This document shows, one piece after another, positions 33,355-44,226 of a stretch of DNA of 64,000 nt (positions within the stretch are counted from its first letter, which is position 1; each line of letters begins with the position of its first letter). Source of the stretch: Adiantum capillus-veneris (taxonomy: Eukaryota > Streptophyta > Polypodiopsida > Polypodiales > Pteridaceae). The translations under genes were made by a program, and so were the position numbers. The DNA is taken from NCBI GenBank assembly GCA_014529385.2, contig CM043942.1, positions 7,625,001-7,689,000 on the forward strand, in the 5' to 3' direction. The notes under the pieces are model-generated. The model searched no databases, was not told where the DNA came from, and saw only the letters and a list, made by a program, of their open reading frames with translations.

Positions 33355-34572
33355 TTAGGGATGGGTTTGGTTACGTCGTTCAAAAAAGAAGAGAGATTTG
33401 TAGTTTGGCGCAACGTGTGTGGTGTAATGGCTGAAGCGAGAACCTCCGGATTTCTCCCAAGCCGTGATACATTGGCCTTGTAAGAAGGCCTCATTAACTT
33501 GGGAGTCGATGGAAGCATCCTTGACCAAGTGACATGCATCCCATCTTCCAAACCATTTCTTGATGTCAAGCATCCACCCCGAACTTAGTATTTTGCTCTT
33601 GCATGTCTTTTGGACCTTTTGACTTGCAATTCGAGGAAGTCGATACAAAGGGCTATGTTGTGTCTTAAGCATGTACTCCACAACCCTTTGCATGTCCAAG
33701 ACCTCAAGGGGAAGCGATTCGGACTCAAGAAGTAAGAGCATGTAGGGTGTTTTTGTCTTGACTTGGAAAAAGTTGGTGAAAAAACGCTTTTGGACATTCT
33801 CAAACTCTTTCCAAGTAGACTTCCCGATGCCTCCACCCCACACCTCCACTCCATAAAGAAGCACCGGTGTCACTAATGTGTCAAAGAGGTACTTTTTGAG
33901 AGCCCAACACTTGATCTCTCCAGCATTGCACATGTTCTCAAATGCATAATAAGCCCTCTTTCCGGCTTCCAAGCGACACATTGCACAATCCTTCCATTTA
34001 TGATTGGATGGAACCTCAAGGCCAAGGTACTTGAAGTGATCTACCACTTCAAGTTTCTCATTATTGTGTACAATGCATGGATTTTTGTCATTGAGGGTCT
34101 TTATAAGAATAACCTTGGTTTTGGATCCATTCACGATTAGCCTGTTATGTAGGAAAAAGTGTTCCAAGACACTCATAAGCTTTTGTGTATCTTCTAAGGT
34201 ATGTGCCAAGAGCACTACATCATCGGCATAAAGCAAAAGCATGATCACCACATTTTCGATTTTAACCTCTTCTATGCCTTCTTGTTGTATAAAATCAAGA
34301 CCCATGCATTCCAATTCATCAATGAGTAGCCCAAAGAGGGTTGGGGAAAGTGGGCATCCTTGTTTGACACCAATGGTGCTTGCAAAATTTTTTGAAATTT
34401 CATCTCCCATATGTGATTGACATATCACTTTTTGGTAGATGCGAAAGGCTGCATACATAAATTCTCTCAGCACTCGAAGGCTTTGCATACGTCTCCAAAG
34501 ATTTCCTCACGGTACCATGTCAAAAGCTTTCTTGAAATCCACAAAGCAACAATACAACTTTTTTCCTTTCAA
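33355..34572 (-). pseudogene. LINE reverse transcriptase, distal half
   Basis: The frame includes VKQGCPLSPTLFGLLIDELE (RT block 4), LLLYADDVVLLA with the catalytic Asp pair (near 34215-34245), HNRLIVNGSKTKVI and FKYLGLEVPSNHKW (block 7). A C-terminal part follows, with LLYGVEVWGGGIGKSTWKEF and VQKRFF, as in L1-like and CR1-like RTs. The ATG at 34488 is internal; sequence similarity runs from the upstream segment through the stop at 34573. It ends at TAA/TAG 33355 with a tail that looks native. The fingers and palm appear complete, so only the upstream stops keep it from being continuous. Confidence 0.92.
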
Positions 34573-35412
34573 TCAAGACGCTTCCATAAGAACTCGAAGA
34601 GTGACAAGGTGATCAATAGTGCTATGATTCTTTTGAAAACCTGCTTGGCCAAGCGCACGTTTGCCATTCTTTTCAGCCCATTCACTTATCTTCATCTCCA
34701 TGATATATCCAAATAACTTTTCCATCAAAGAACCAACCATTATAGTGCGACAGTTGTTCACATTGTTTACATCTCCTCCTTTGTGCAAAGGTTTGATCCA
34801 ATTTGCACTCCAATCATGCGGCATGCCATGCTGAAGTGCAAGGTTAAACATATCGCATATCCAATATTGTGTTTTCTTGCTTGTCCATTTAATCATTTCA
34901 TCCTTGACACCTTGAAGGTCCCCTGCCTTGCGAGTAGCAAGTTTCTCAAGCGCGCGGCATACATCTTTAATGGTAAAGAAGGGAGGCATAAACGGAAGGG
35001 AGCTAGAACACTCCATCTTATCAACATTGGGTTGCTCATAGAGGTTCTTGCAATGTGTATACATATCCTCAAGAGTCAAGTCACCAAAGCTCTCAACGCA
35101 CTTGCCTTTTAGATTTTGCCAAAACTTGCCACATGCATGTGCTTTCTCTTGCGTTAAAAGAAGTTGTTTTTTGACTTCCCACCTTCTCCTCTTCTTTTTG
35201 AACAAGTGCTTTGTATGTGTATGAACATTCCAAGTAAACTTCCTTGTCTTTGCTTGCATCCAATCTTAGCAAGTGTGTTTGGGCTTGACTATATTCCATG
35301 CCAAATCATTTCTTCTTGGTGCTACCCTTCTTAGTCGACCTTTTGCAAACATGTGTTTCACCGAAAAGCATTCCTTTGCACAAGAGCAAATTATTACTTC
35401 TTTGAAAACTTT
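34573..35412 (-). pseudogene. LINE reverse transcriptase, proximal half, and endonuclease-RT linker
   Basis: The frame begins in the linker (basic, KKKRRRWEVKKQLLL) and enters RT with EKLATRKAGDLQGVKDEMIK (near 34880-34940). HGMPHDWSANWIKPLHKGGD, NNCRTIMVGSLMEKLFGYIM and ALGQAGFQKNHSTIDHLVTL follow; these are RT blocks 0-2 of LINEs. TAA/TGA at 34573 splits it from the next segment in the same frame. Stops at about 35405 and 35268 fall in the linker. The ATG at 35259 is not a proven start. Confidence 0.9.
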
Positions 35413-36369
35413 CTACTTGCATTCTAATGTTGGGATCTCTTGATGCTCTATCATGCTTAGCATTTCGTCCACCATATCAACATAAATAAGTGCTCGTTTG
35501 AAGTCTAGACATAGGTACAAATGATTCACATCATGATTGGAGGCTACATGCTCGGGCCGTTTACCACACTTGAGGTCAATACATAACATCCTATGATCCG
35601 ATTCCGGATTCCATTCACCAAGTCTAAAGCTTTGTATGCATTCTAGAGTGGCTTCCGAGAACAACATAAAGTCAATCACACTATCACCATTGTGCTTTCT
35701 ACATGTAAAGTCATTGGTGCCTTGCCATAGAGATACACCATTTGCAATGAGCATTTCGATACTATTGCACATATGTAGAAGTGACTTTCCATAGTGATCC
35801 AGTTCTTTTGCATCAATAGAACTTCGATTATACATGTATGAGTCATCCATTTTTCTTGAGACATGCGGCATGTCGACTTGTTGTGTGTCGTGTTGTAACG
35901 TATTTGTGCGAGCATTCATGTCTCCAAAGACAATGACTTCACCCTGGTCCTTGTAATGAGAAATGTCTTCCTCTAGTTCAACAAAGGGCTGATCTCTATC
36001 CATATCCAAGCGAACATAAAAGTTGGAGTCATAGTGAGGAATGTAGCAACCAGCCACAAACATGACTTCACCATTTGGTGGGCTGATTTTCAGCCACGAG
36101 CAGCATTTATACTTATCTTCTTTGACAATGGAAACATCTTTCAAACACTTTTTGGTCATACATGCTATGCCTCCTTGGCCTCTTCGTTGCTTTGCATTTT
36201 TGGCCCACATCAAAGAATACACATTGTATTTGTCAAATCCAAGAATTCATTGCGCATCATGCTCCCATGTTCCGACAAGAAGTATCACATTGGAGTCATT
36301 GGTAAGCTCATCAATGCCAATTCCCGCATTCCATGGATACCCGTTACAATTCCAAGAGCTTATTCGCAA
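35413..36369 (-). pseudogene. LINE APE-type endonuclease
   Basis: It opens with LRISSWNCNGYPWNAG at about 36369 (catalytic Asn) and NVILLVGTWEHD (Glu). A TGA at 36247-36249 interrupts it, and it continues in frame with RGQGGIACMTK, VIVFGDMNARTN (near 35915-35950, the D-x-N pair), DSVIDFMLFSE (near 35665-35700) and the closing ESDHRMLCIDL (near 35585-35615, catalytic Asp-His). This enzyme nicks the target to prime reverse transcription. All active-site blocks survive; only the TGA at 36247 breaks it. It shares a frame with the RRM-like segment upstream and RT downstream. Confidence 0.92.
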
Positions 36370-36833
36370 GCGTGAGTTGGTCTCATAGATCATGTGTCCC
36401 TTCTTTTTGGGTGGACTTGCATCCTCCTCAAGTGACTTTTCTTCTTGAGATGACACCTTAACCTTCTTGCTTCTTTTCTCATATGCTTTGCGACGTACAT
36501 TTTGTTGCATAAGAGTGCGATCCTCATATACATTACAACCCGTTCCTTTGAGGTAGATCCAACTATTGTCAAGGATGATCTTTCTCTTTACCTCATCAGC
36601 CATGGTATATACAGTAGGTCTTTCTCCCGAGCGAGGGACTCCTTTTTTTCCAACTCGATGTGCACCATAAGCCATGATTCCAGGCATGCTAAAGTGTGTA
36701 GCAAAAAACTCTTCAAGGGTGTTTCCATGCTTTCCTCCTTGATTCCACGAATGACGAGGTTCTTTGAGCGTTTTTGTCGTTCTTGTAATTCTTGAGTGTT
36801 TACATTCTCTACATTCTTTGCTCAGACAACGGC
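36370..36833 (-). pseudogene. LINE ORF1 RRM-like domain, in frame with the endonuclease
   Basis: RQKRSKNLVIRGIKEE (near 36730-36775, alternate frame) is followed by the frame from 36687: MPGIMAYGAHRVGKKG, ERPTVYTMADEVKRKIILDN and LKGTGCNVYEDRTLMQQNVR. This is the pattern of the RNA-binding domain of L1-type ORF1 (K-x-LxIxGIxE; RxGxx...RPxxVxF...KxxILxN...LKGTxxxVxEDxT). A frameshift lies between about 36690 and 36830. A Lys/Glu/Ser linker then leads, without a stop, into the endonuclease at 36369. The absence of an ORF1 terminator is the oddity. Confidence 0.75.
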
Positions 36834-37322
36834 TTACATGATAGAAGATGTAGAAACCACATTATCCTTACATATATCAGCCCATGATCTGGATGCATTT
36901 CTCATCTCACATACATCATGTTGTATTGTATCTATCATTTCCTCTTTTAATACATGATCACTCTCAACTTTGCTCAAGTGCTCTTTCAATACATTCATGT
37001 CAACAAGAGAGCGCTTATATTCTTGAACTTCATTCTCAAGATGCATCAAGCGTGTTGTTTGCATTTCAAGAACCTTCTTTAGGTGCTCATTCTCCACAAC
37101 AAGAACTCTTAAAGTGCCATTCTCCATTGCAAGTGCACGCAACTCTTCACCTTGCTTGTTGATGGTTTCTTGTAATGAGACAAAGTAAGCCATGATCATT
37201 GCTTCCGTTGTTGTAGACGATGTGGTTGGATTAGCATCCAAATTCCTTGGAGATTTTGCATCATTCTCCATGGCGAGTGTGGATTTTCCACCCTTGCGAG
37301 TTTTGTCTGACATTGCCTTCAA
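36834..37322 (-). CDS. LINE ORF1 N-terminal coiled-coil region
   Basis: The 162-codon frame begins MKAMSDKTRKGGKSTLAMEN. After about 45 residues of basic, Ser/Thr-rich sequence it becomes a heptad-patterned helix (YFVSLQETINKQGEELRALA, then VVENEHLKKVLEMQTTRLMH) to about residue 135. Trimerising coiled coils followed by an RRM are the known plan of L1 ORF1p, an RNA chaperone. There is no CCHC knuckle, which most flowering-plant L1 ORF1 proteins have. It is in a different frame from the RRM-like segment. Confidence 0.72.
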   Translation of the reverse strand: MKAMSDKTRKGGKSTLAMENDAKSPRNLDANPTTSSTTTEAMIMAYFVSLQETINKQGEELRALAMENGTLRVLVVENEHLKKVLEMQTTRLMHLENEVQEYKRSLVDMNVLKEHLSKVESDHVLKEEMIDTIQHDVCEMRNASRSWADICKDNVVSTSSIM

Positions 37323-37350
37323 GTCGGCAACAAAAACAAAACGTTTTGAT

Positions 37351-37547
37351 AGTTTTTTTCAGTTCTGAGATGTTGTTACAGCACAGCCTTCCATTGCACA
37401 TAATTTTTTTTTATTTACATCAATGCGTAGAGGGCTTCATGCTCTTCAATTGAGGCTATAGATCACCTAAATTGGAGTTATGAGCAAGTTATGGTCAAAA
37501 GAGTGTCTACTAGGTCAAAAAACGGATGAGAGAGAGAGAGAGAGAGC

Positions 37548-37591
<44 letters not shown>

Positions 37592-37868
37592 GCGATAGGG
37601 TATGAGGCTATTGAGGTGTCACATCAGTAAGAAAGTAATAAATAATAAATTGATAGTCTCCCAAATGCTATAAAATTGATAGTGCCTTCAATTATTTTGT
37701 GTAAGTATTCAACAACTATCGTTGAGAGCTTCTCTATCTTGCTTTAATGTCTTACGATCTTGAGAATAGCACCAATAAAGTGTTGATGTATGTACTCCAA
37801 GAAACATTTATGTAATGTTATCTATCACTAATACATGTTCGTCTTCTCTCTCTTCCTCTATATTTCTA

Positions 37869-37907
<39 letters not shown>

Positions 37908-37926
37908 CGAAAGCAATGATGATGAC
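37351..37926. repeat. GA microsatellites upstream of the LINE
   Basis: GA runs lie at 37528-37547, 37551-37587 and 37872-37905. The last nine bases, GATGATGAC, include the 5-bp duplication of the next element. This is likely the 5' region of the LINE or flanking DNA; no gene is seen. Confidence 0.7.
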
Positions 37927-38514
37927 TATGCGCGTATGTCGCACGTGTCAATGCAAGGAACTTGCCGATACACCGCGTGCGAGCCACAAATGGCTCCAAG
38001 CACACAACAAGCCTAAACTAGTAAGCTCAAGGATGACGATAGTGTGCCACTCACCGCTCTACGCTTGCTTCGTGGAGGATTCCTCGCTGCGAAGAAGAGG
38101 GAGACGCCGCTACGCCGCGCTCAACCGTCTCGCCGCCGTCGTGCCTTCGTAATGCTCGATCGCACACACACTCCCTCTCTCTCCCTCTCTCACACATACA
38201 CACACACACACACACACAAGGAGATGAAGAAGAAGAAGATGGAGATGGAGCAAGAGCACTCTTTAATTGCACAAATGAGAGAATGAGTGAATTTTAGGTT
38301 TAGTTGACTTTTATATGAGCTCACCTCATTCACACTTGGGCGCCCATGCTTAGCCAACTAATCCCTTGAATGTTCCAGTTAGAGTGCGCCTCTCATCGGC
38401 GATCACTCTACTCTTTTCCTATTGGACCGACAAGCCCGGTACCTGACTCTACCAAGTAAATAATACAACATCCATCGTAGGTGATAGGGTGTCCGTGAGC
38501 CGTGAGTGTTAACA
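37927..38514 (-). repeat. 3' LTR of the gag-protease element
   Basis: On the minus strand it starts TGTTAACACTCACGG. It contains CT and CA microsatellites (plus-strand CA run at about 38196-38218). The last two bases read TA instead of CA, a point change relative to the partner LTR. Confidence 0.93.
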
Positions 38515-38527
38515 TGCCCCCCTTCCT
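38515..38527 (-). other. Polypurine tract of the gag-protease element
   Basis: The minus strand reads CAGGAAGGGGGGCA directly before the LTR start TGTTAACA. Confidence 0.85.
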
Positions 38528-40280
38528 GATGTAGATTCCATCCTCGGAAGCTATTGAGTTGCGGCGTGTTCGTCGAGGTGGAAGAGCATTTGAGATGAAT
38601 GTCCTTAGCCTTCTTCAGTCACTGCAAAATAAAACAACATTGGCACAGTAATTGCATTCTCATATACAATTAAAAATCATATGCAGTTTTAGCCAGACAA
38701 ATTGATTGGTAACAGAATTTTAAACCATTTGTCAGCAATAAACATTAAATTGCAATATAATCAAATGCATAATCAGAAGTAAAGGTAAAAATTAAACAAG
38801 TCTGGGGTCGCTAATTTAACGGCCGAAAGGTACTAGAGATCGACTATTAATACCATGGGTAAGCTTCATAATTTTCTCTAGTCAATTAAGTTGTTTAATC
38901 GCGAGAGCCAAGTATTTCATGTTCAAGGGCTGACTAGAGGCTATACCAAGAAGACCTTGTAGTTAAGCTACGATAAAAGGAATTTCTCATGAAATCATCA
39001 CTTGACTGATTACTTTTTCTTTGACTCCCCAAAGTATTTTCACAGTGATTCAATTTTGATGTGTGTGCTTATTTTGTATGCCTTGGGTTTTTTGCTTTTC
39101 AAGGAAAAGCGCCCACACTGGGAACCTCTAGGGCTCTAGTACCATAGGGGATACATGGGAGTGAAGTACCAAATCAAGCATAGATTTCTCTTCCAGCTTA
39201 AGATTTTACATTGTGGCACTTTGATTATTACTATTTTTTGTTCTTTTTAGCATTTTAATTTTGTAACTTTTGGGGATCATATAACACCGTTACATCTCCA
39301 AGCTCATCAAACTCCCTTTATAATACTTAAGCTAAAGGTCAATAGGGTCAAGCCCACTAGAAAGCCTTAGTACCTTTCACACAATGCTGCCTAAATCGGA
39401 TTAAGAACCTAAGTAACCATTGATGATTAGGAAGGCATTCCCCATGGTATTAAGAGAAGATCTCTAACACCTAGCTTGGTCAAACTAGCTTAGTCGGACT
39501 GCTTAATTTTTAAACCTAGACAAGTGATTATGACAAAAATTTAAATGTTTGATACTAAGCAAATGCGATGAATATTATGCTACCAATCACAATCAAAGCA
39601 AACAAACATGGATGCAAAAAAGATAAGGGGCAATGCTAATGGACAAGAAACACCTGTTTGTGTTGATGGTTGCGCTTGATTTGAAGTGTGAACGAGAGAA
39701 AGATCCCATTAGGGTCCAAATCCTAACCACAGCAACACATTCCTGTACACACTAGAAAACACAAAGAATACCTCTAGGAGACACATCAGTGGGAAAAAAA
39801 AACTTTGCTAATCACTCAACTCTAAAACAGAAACACTCCTATTGTACTCATCCTTCCTACCCTCCATTACTCGAGTGATGAGGATCAAAGGTGCTTGATG
39901 ACATAGGTTTCTGTTTCTATGTACCGGATGTGAATGTGTAGGTCTGGGTCAATGTTTTGACATTTATTGTGCACACTCGTTTGCTAATTACTCTTGCTCT
40001 TTATTATTTTTGTTTTTTGTGAGTATAAGTCTTTATATGTACATTCCCTAAGATTGGGAGATTGAGAGGTCAGGGAGGAAGGTTGAGAGGAGAATGAGTG
40101 AATGATGACTGTCAGCAAACACTCCCCCCTTCCTTGGGTAGATCATGCCGTTTGAAATGTTCTCGTCACCCTTTGAAACCAATTGTTCCAGTTGGTAATA
40201 GGTGAGGATTTTTGCCAATAGTTTTCTATTACCTTAGGTGCCTCATCGAGTTGCAAGGGTGATAAGGTACTCTCCCAGGA
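38528..40280 (-). other. Long non-coding 3' internal region of the gag-protease element
   Basis: No coding frame longer than background is visible over 1.7 kb, where an autonomous element would carry pol. On the minus strand the coding-like sequence fades by about 40130. A second purine tract followed by TG (AAGGAAGGGGGGAG then TGTTTGCTGAC) lies at about 40103-40135 and resembles the true tract at 38515. Confidence 0.75.
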
Positions 40281-41218
40281 TCAAACTTGAAGTGGTTCAT
40301 CCGGTGATTCTTCAACACTGGGAGGTGTGGATTTCTTTGTATCTTTATGGAGGTCCACTATTGTAGGTGGAGGCTGTGGAGAAGCTTTTACCTCTATGGA
40401 TGCATTACATGAGGAGCTAGAAGCTTCATGGGACTCCCCCCTTCTTAAGCTAAGTGGAACAAATTGTTCTTTCTTTGGTACCCAAACTAGCTCTGGAGCA
40501 GGTGTGTAGTATTCTATTATTTTTTTCTTTCCGCGATCGTTGATTCGTTTTGGAGCTACGGGATTGGGCTCACATGGGTCAGGTGACAAGTAAGAACACA
40601 ATCTACGTTTTGGCACCCAGATTTGATCATTTCCCTTATAGTAGCCTTGGGCTTCCAATAATCGTTCAGGAATCCAACGCAACATTTTCTTACTTTTCTT
40701 GGAGCGAGTGGTACGTTTCTTATAAGGCTTTTTTTTTTAGCACTAGCTATGGTCGCTAAAGAAGCTTTAGGGACCCACTTGTATGTTTTCTTTGTTACAT
40801 TAGGATGAGTCTTGTCAAAACCTATATGCATTGCTTGTAGCATATTTAAGGGTACGGGCATTTCATCCCCCTCGGGCGTTACCCAGGTCGCCCCGCTGTT
40901 TCCCCAAGTTTCTATGGTTGCTGCTAGGTGGACCCAATCCACATTGTCCGACTCAGTCATCCCAGGTAGTACATCCATATAAGGAGAATCTTCCCCAACA
41001 TCAGTGTCCACTTTACACGTGTAACAATACTACAATGGGGTATAGTGAACTGTGGTGTCAGATCTATGATCAATTATAAACCTGTTTCCTAGAGGATGTG
41101 CTCGACCTGTTACAAGATCCACTCGAATGACAGAATCTCGGAACTGCAGGTAGACATGGTTTTTGGACCAGTCATGCACCATTTTTGCTTCCCTCATGAA
41201 AGGACATCCTAAGATCAT
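40281..41218 (-). pseudogene. Protease end and C-terminal domain with W(V/I)P(K/E) repeats
   Basis: After the protease core the frame continues MILGCPFMREAKMVHDWSKN (the LLG-like close and following strand). From 41011 comes a region with YKWVPKASL (about 40783), and after a frameshift near 40690, LRWIPERLL (about 40680), QIWVPKRRL (about 40622) and LVWVPKKEQ (about 40488). These are four short repeats of one motif separated by 20-45 residues. The tail is Ser/Pro-rich. Similar WVPK motifs are known from gag regions of some plant copia elements; here they follow a gypsy-style protease. Their function is unknown. Confidence 0.6.
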
Positions 41219-41857
41219 CTATGATGCCATAGTGTGTTTGGAGAAATCCATAACACTGAAGGTAATCCTTATTTTATGTCCAAAGACCTTGATCTTGAGA
41301 TCTTCTAGCATCCCAATAGGTTTAACAATAGACCCATTGGCCATCTTCACTACTATGGTTGTGGTCGCAAGGTGAGGTCTTCCCATAGTTTCCCAGCATT
41401 TTTTAGCCACAATGCTAACCCCAACGCCACCATCAAGGATTCCCTTCACAGTTAATCCCTTAGTAGTGATTGGTATAGTAGCATTGGATTCATCACCATC
41501 AAAGTATTGTCCCAACTTGTTAACAGGTATTTCTATAACAAGGTTCTCATCTAGGTTGGGTTGTGGATCTATGTATTCCTCCTCTATTGGCATCTCTCCA
41601 GCTCCATCCATCTGTGCAAATTGTGGTAGCCCAAACTTTAGTTCTCCATTGAGGAAGGCTCGAAGAGCTGAGACTAGCTCAAGGTCTTTATATAGTTTGG
41701 ACATGATGGTGGTTCTAACTTCTAAAGACATGAAATCCATCAATTTGGCAATGTTTAACGGCGCCTTTTGGACTTTAGTCCCTTGATGTGGGGAAGATGG
41801 GATCTCCATTTCTTCGATAGGATCAGGTAGTCCCTCTGTAAACATTCTTTCCATCAA
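41219..41857 (-). pseudogene. Retropepsin domain with DGG in place of DSG/DTG
   Basis: The frame has a helical N-terminal half (IAKLMDFMSLEVRTTIMSKL), then the protease: TTKGLTVKGILDGGVGVSIV (near 41405-41465), MANGSIVKPIGMLEDLKIKV, and on to the LGCPF close in the next segment. The catalytic Asp is present, but Ser/Thr is Gly. A Gly there is expected to weaken or abolish activity. It follows gag in an element lacking pol. The stop at 41219-41221 is a codon break within the fold, so the domain spans two segments in one frame. Confidence 0.75.
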
Positions 41858-42461
41858 GAAGTGAGTACGCCCACTTTCCCATGACTTTAAGTCACTTTAT
41901 TCTTGGATGACACTACGTATGGCTAAGGGTCTATGGTCTTGGTGAGGTTGTTGTTCCGTAGGGAACTCGGTGTCTGTAATCTGGATCTTCCTAGGTGCTG
42001 GTTCTAGATCCCTTTGGGTATCTTCTACCAAACTCCTTAATTGCTTGACTCGCTCAATCTCCTCTGTAGGGTTTGGGTAAGTTCCTATCTTCTTTCTGGA
42101 TCCTGGCCATTGTGGCTCATGAAAATCTTCCTTGTTGGTTTCTATCTTAGTGGTTGTTTTAGTCTCCATGGTTTCACCAGAATCTGAATCCTCTTCAACG
42201 TCGTTCATATATACAGGGTCGTCACCAGTCCCTATGTTGGTCTTTGAACTGGGGATTACAACGAGAATTCAAATGCTTCAAGCGACTTATAAAGTCTCTC
42301 ACCGACTCTCCTTCCTCTTGTTGGGCTTTCTGGAGCTGAGAGGCTACACCCCAAAGCACTCCCTCTCGTATGTATTCTTTTAAGAACAGTCTCCTAAGAG
42401 TAGGGTAAATCGTTTTTTCTTCCACCCTTAGGGTTCTATACCAAATCCCCAGCCTTTCCAC
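41858..42461 (-). pseudogene. Gag capsid-like domain and linker of the non-autonomous element
   Basis: MERLGIWYRTLRVEEKTIYP opens the 42461-42222 frame, followed by LRRLFLKEYIREGVLWGVAS and ESVRDFISRLKHLNSRC. This is the retrotransposon gag pattern (W...L...F...EF...L...Q...ESVxxFxxRL). A frameshift near 42440 links it to the upstream segment and another near 42215 to a Glu/Thr-rich linker (42208-41897). There is no zinc knuckle. Confidence 0.72.
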
Positions 42462-43326
42462 TTAAGATTAGGCTTAAAGCATTGCTCTTATGTAGATCAT
42501 TGTGTTCTCCTAGAGAATCGCATATTTTTTCAAACACTTCGATATGCTTTCTCACATCCCCGTCTCCACTAAATTTTTGTGTGAGCTTGGCTGTTTGTAC
42601 TGCCTTACTTCTAGGCTCTCTATCAGGCGCGTAACGCATATTCTCAGCAATAGATCGACCAATAGCTTGAGAAAATGTTGCCAAGTCACCTAAGTGAGCA
42701 GGCACCATGGGTGGAGGTGCTCCACAGACTAAATGTGGAGTAGGTATTGGCATCGGTCTTGGCGCATAGGAAGCCCTTGGGTTCCACGTTGGGTACGATG
42801 TTGTTCCATGTGGTGGTCCAAAGTTCATATGTGTGGCCTTAGGCATAGCAGACGTCGAATGTGACATGCTAATGCTAGCCGGTATAGTCCCATGGAAATA
42901 AGAGCTTGGGTGTTGTGGTTGTGGAGCATAGGTAGTTGAAACAATGGGAGGGGTAAGGACTACATGAGTACGAGGACCCATGGGTGTATACGATTGGTAC
43001 ACACTTGTAGGTACTGTTGCAGAAATTGAGCTACCATGTAGCGGTGCTTTACTAACAAATGAGGTCCATGGTGTGTTTCTCGGCATGCCCATCATTGGAG
43101 TAGGCATGGTAGCCGTGGTGTCATCAAGGGAAAGATGAGCTAGACTTGGAAAGGTGATGCTATCCCTTGTGGGCTCAGATTGCACTGAGACCCCTGGAGA
43201 AACAACATATGGAGGATCCATCGGACTTACCGAGGGAGTCTCCATTTGCGATAAGGTCGGTTGTTTAGCCTTCCCTGTATCCAAGAATATCATGAGACCC
43301 GTTGAAGGCATGTTGATCCCCTTGTT
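42436..43326 (-). CDS. N-terminal, proline-rich part of gag in the non-autonomous element
   Basis: The 291-codon frame starts MPSTGLMIFLDTGKAKQPTL. Residues about 20-210 are Pro/Ser/Thr/Met-rich and low in complexity (ASYAPRPMPIPTPHLVCGAP). The last 75 residues become a normal folded gag region (AKLTQKFSGDGDVRKHIEVF, then EHNDLHKSNALSLILSGKAG) that continues, after a frameshift, into the segment at 42461. KFSG followed by a charged, helical stretch is typical of plant gag starts. Confidence 0.72.
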   Translation of the reverse strand, partial: NKGINMPSTGLMIFLDTGKAKQPTLSQMETPSVSPMDPPYVVSPGVSVQSEPTRDSITFPSLAHLSLDDTTATMPTPMMGMPRNTPWTSFVSKAPLHGSSISATVPTSVYQSYTPMGPRTHVVLTPPIVSTTYAPQPQHPSSYFHGTIPASISMSHSTSAMPKATHMNFGPPHGTTSYPTWNPRASYAPRPMPIPTPHLVCGAPPPMVPAHLGDLATFSQAIGRSIAENMRYAPDREPRSKAVQTAKLTQKFSGDGDVRKHIEVFEKICDSLGEHNDLHKSNALSLILSGKAGDLV

Positions 43327-44226
43327 CTATCTCTCTAACTCAATGACCCTATGGATGACCTCACAAACTCTTTGTTGTTGATCCTCTATACTAGTAGCAC
43401 CCATTGTGGATTGTAGGACATCTAACCAACCCACATTATAGGTGTGACCTGTGTATAGGTCGGTCAGAGTCTCTTTTTGTAATTTGTACTCCCAGTTCTC
43501 ATTTAAGAACACTCCATCTAGGATTGAGGTGCTAGGGGTGTCCTTTGAGCTAGATGCAATGTTGCTTTCTAGGGGTTGGTCCTTAGCGATTGCTAAATCA
43601 GGAGCACTTGATTGCTCTCTTAGCAAGGATATTGACATAGGAGATTTCTCTTTTAACTCTCTTTGTTGCTCCGCCTTGCGTAAGCTCTCGATTTCCTTTT
43701 CCCTCGCTGCAAGGATATATCGCTCAACCTCTTGCACTTTGGCAAGGCTTCTACCATCGGGTAATATGACCTCGGAGGGAAATAAGTCTGAAGAGTCAGG
43801 AGGTGCAGTGAATGAAGTATTCACGTGCACATTCTCTAACGGTATAGGGTCTACGTTGGTCATGAATGGAGAATTTACTTCCCCACCCCCCTCATTTACA
43901 TCATTAGCTCCCTATTCAGAGCGAGTGGCTCTACTAAAGGTTTCCTTCAGGCGGCTAAGCACGCTCGGCCCGGACCGAGGACCCATGGCATGCATGTCTT
44001 GGCTCGAGCTATCGGGATTAGGCATTGGGAAACCCTCCATGACGTCGTAGTCAGAGGAAGAGTCACTAGCCGCTATGTTCGGGTCTTGGTTTGTACTACC
44101 TTGGGTCCCCGCCGAGGGTCCAGAACCTAAGTAGGTGGATATTGAGAACTCGCATAAGTCGAAATTCTCTCTAGTTGCTCCATCTCTAGCACACGACCAG
44201 AGCGCAGATGCATGTGCCTTTGGCAC
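43327..44226 (-). pseudogene. 5' coding segment upstream of gag (acidic and coiled-coil)
   Basis: Two frames in the same phase (44226-43912 and 43863-43327) are separated by one TAG at 43912. The first is Ser/Asp-rich. The second has a heptad-like helix (VQEVERYILAAREKEIESLR) and ends VIHRVIELER at the stop 43327, 16 bases before the gag ATG and in the same phase. The two stops are likely mutations, which would make this the N-terminus of one long gag. Confidence 0.6.

Larger units (their letters stand above)
32968..37350 (-). mobile_element. Near full-length non-LTR retrotransposon (LINE)
   Basis: On the minus strand the order is coiled-coil ORF1 (37322-36834), RRM-like region, APE-type endonuclease, reverse transcriptase and C-terminal region (ending 33355), then about 390 bp to the microsatellite. 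From 36687 down to 33355 everything lies in one frame with only three stop-bounded breaks (36247, 35413 and 34573), which is little damage. I saw no poly-A tail or target duplication; the tail may be the GA/GT tract itself. Confidence 0.85.

Noticed and set aside
43451-44050. Plus-strand 199-codon ORF
   Set aside because: Antisense shadow of the gag N-terminal segment, which lies between matching LTR, primer site and protease on the minus strand.
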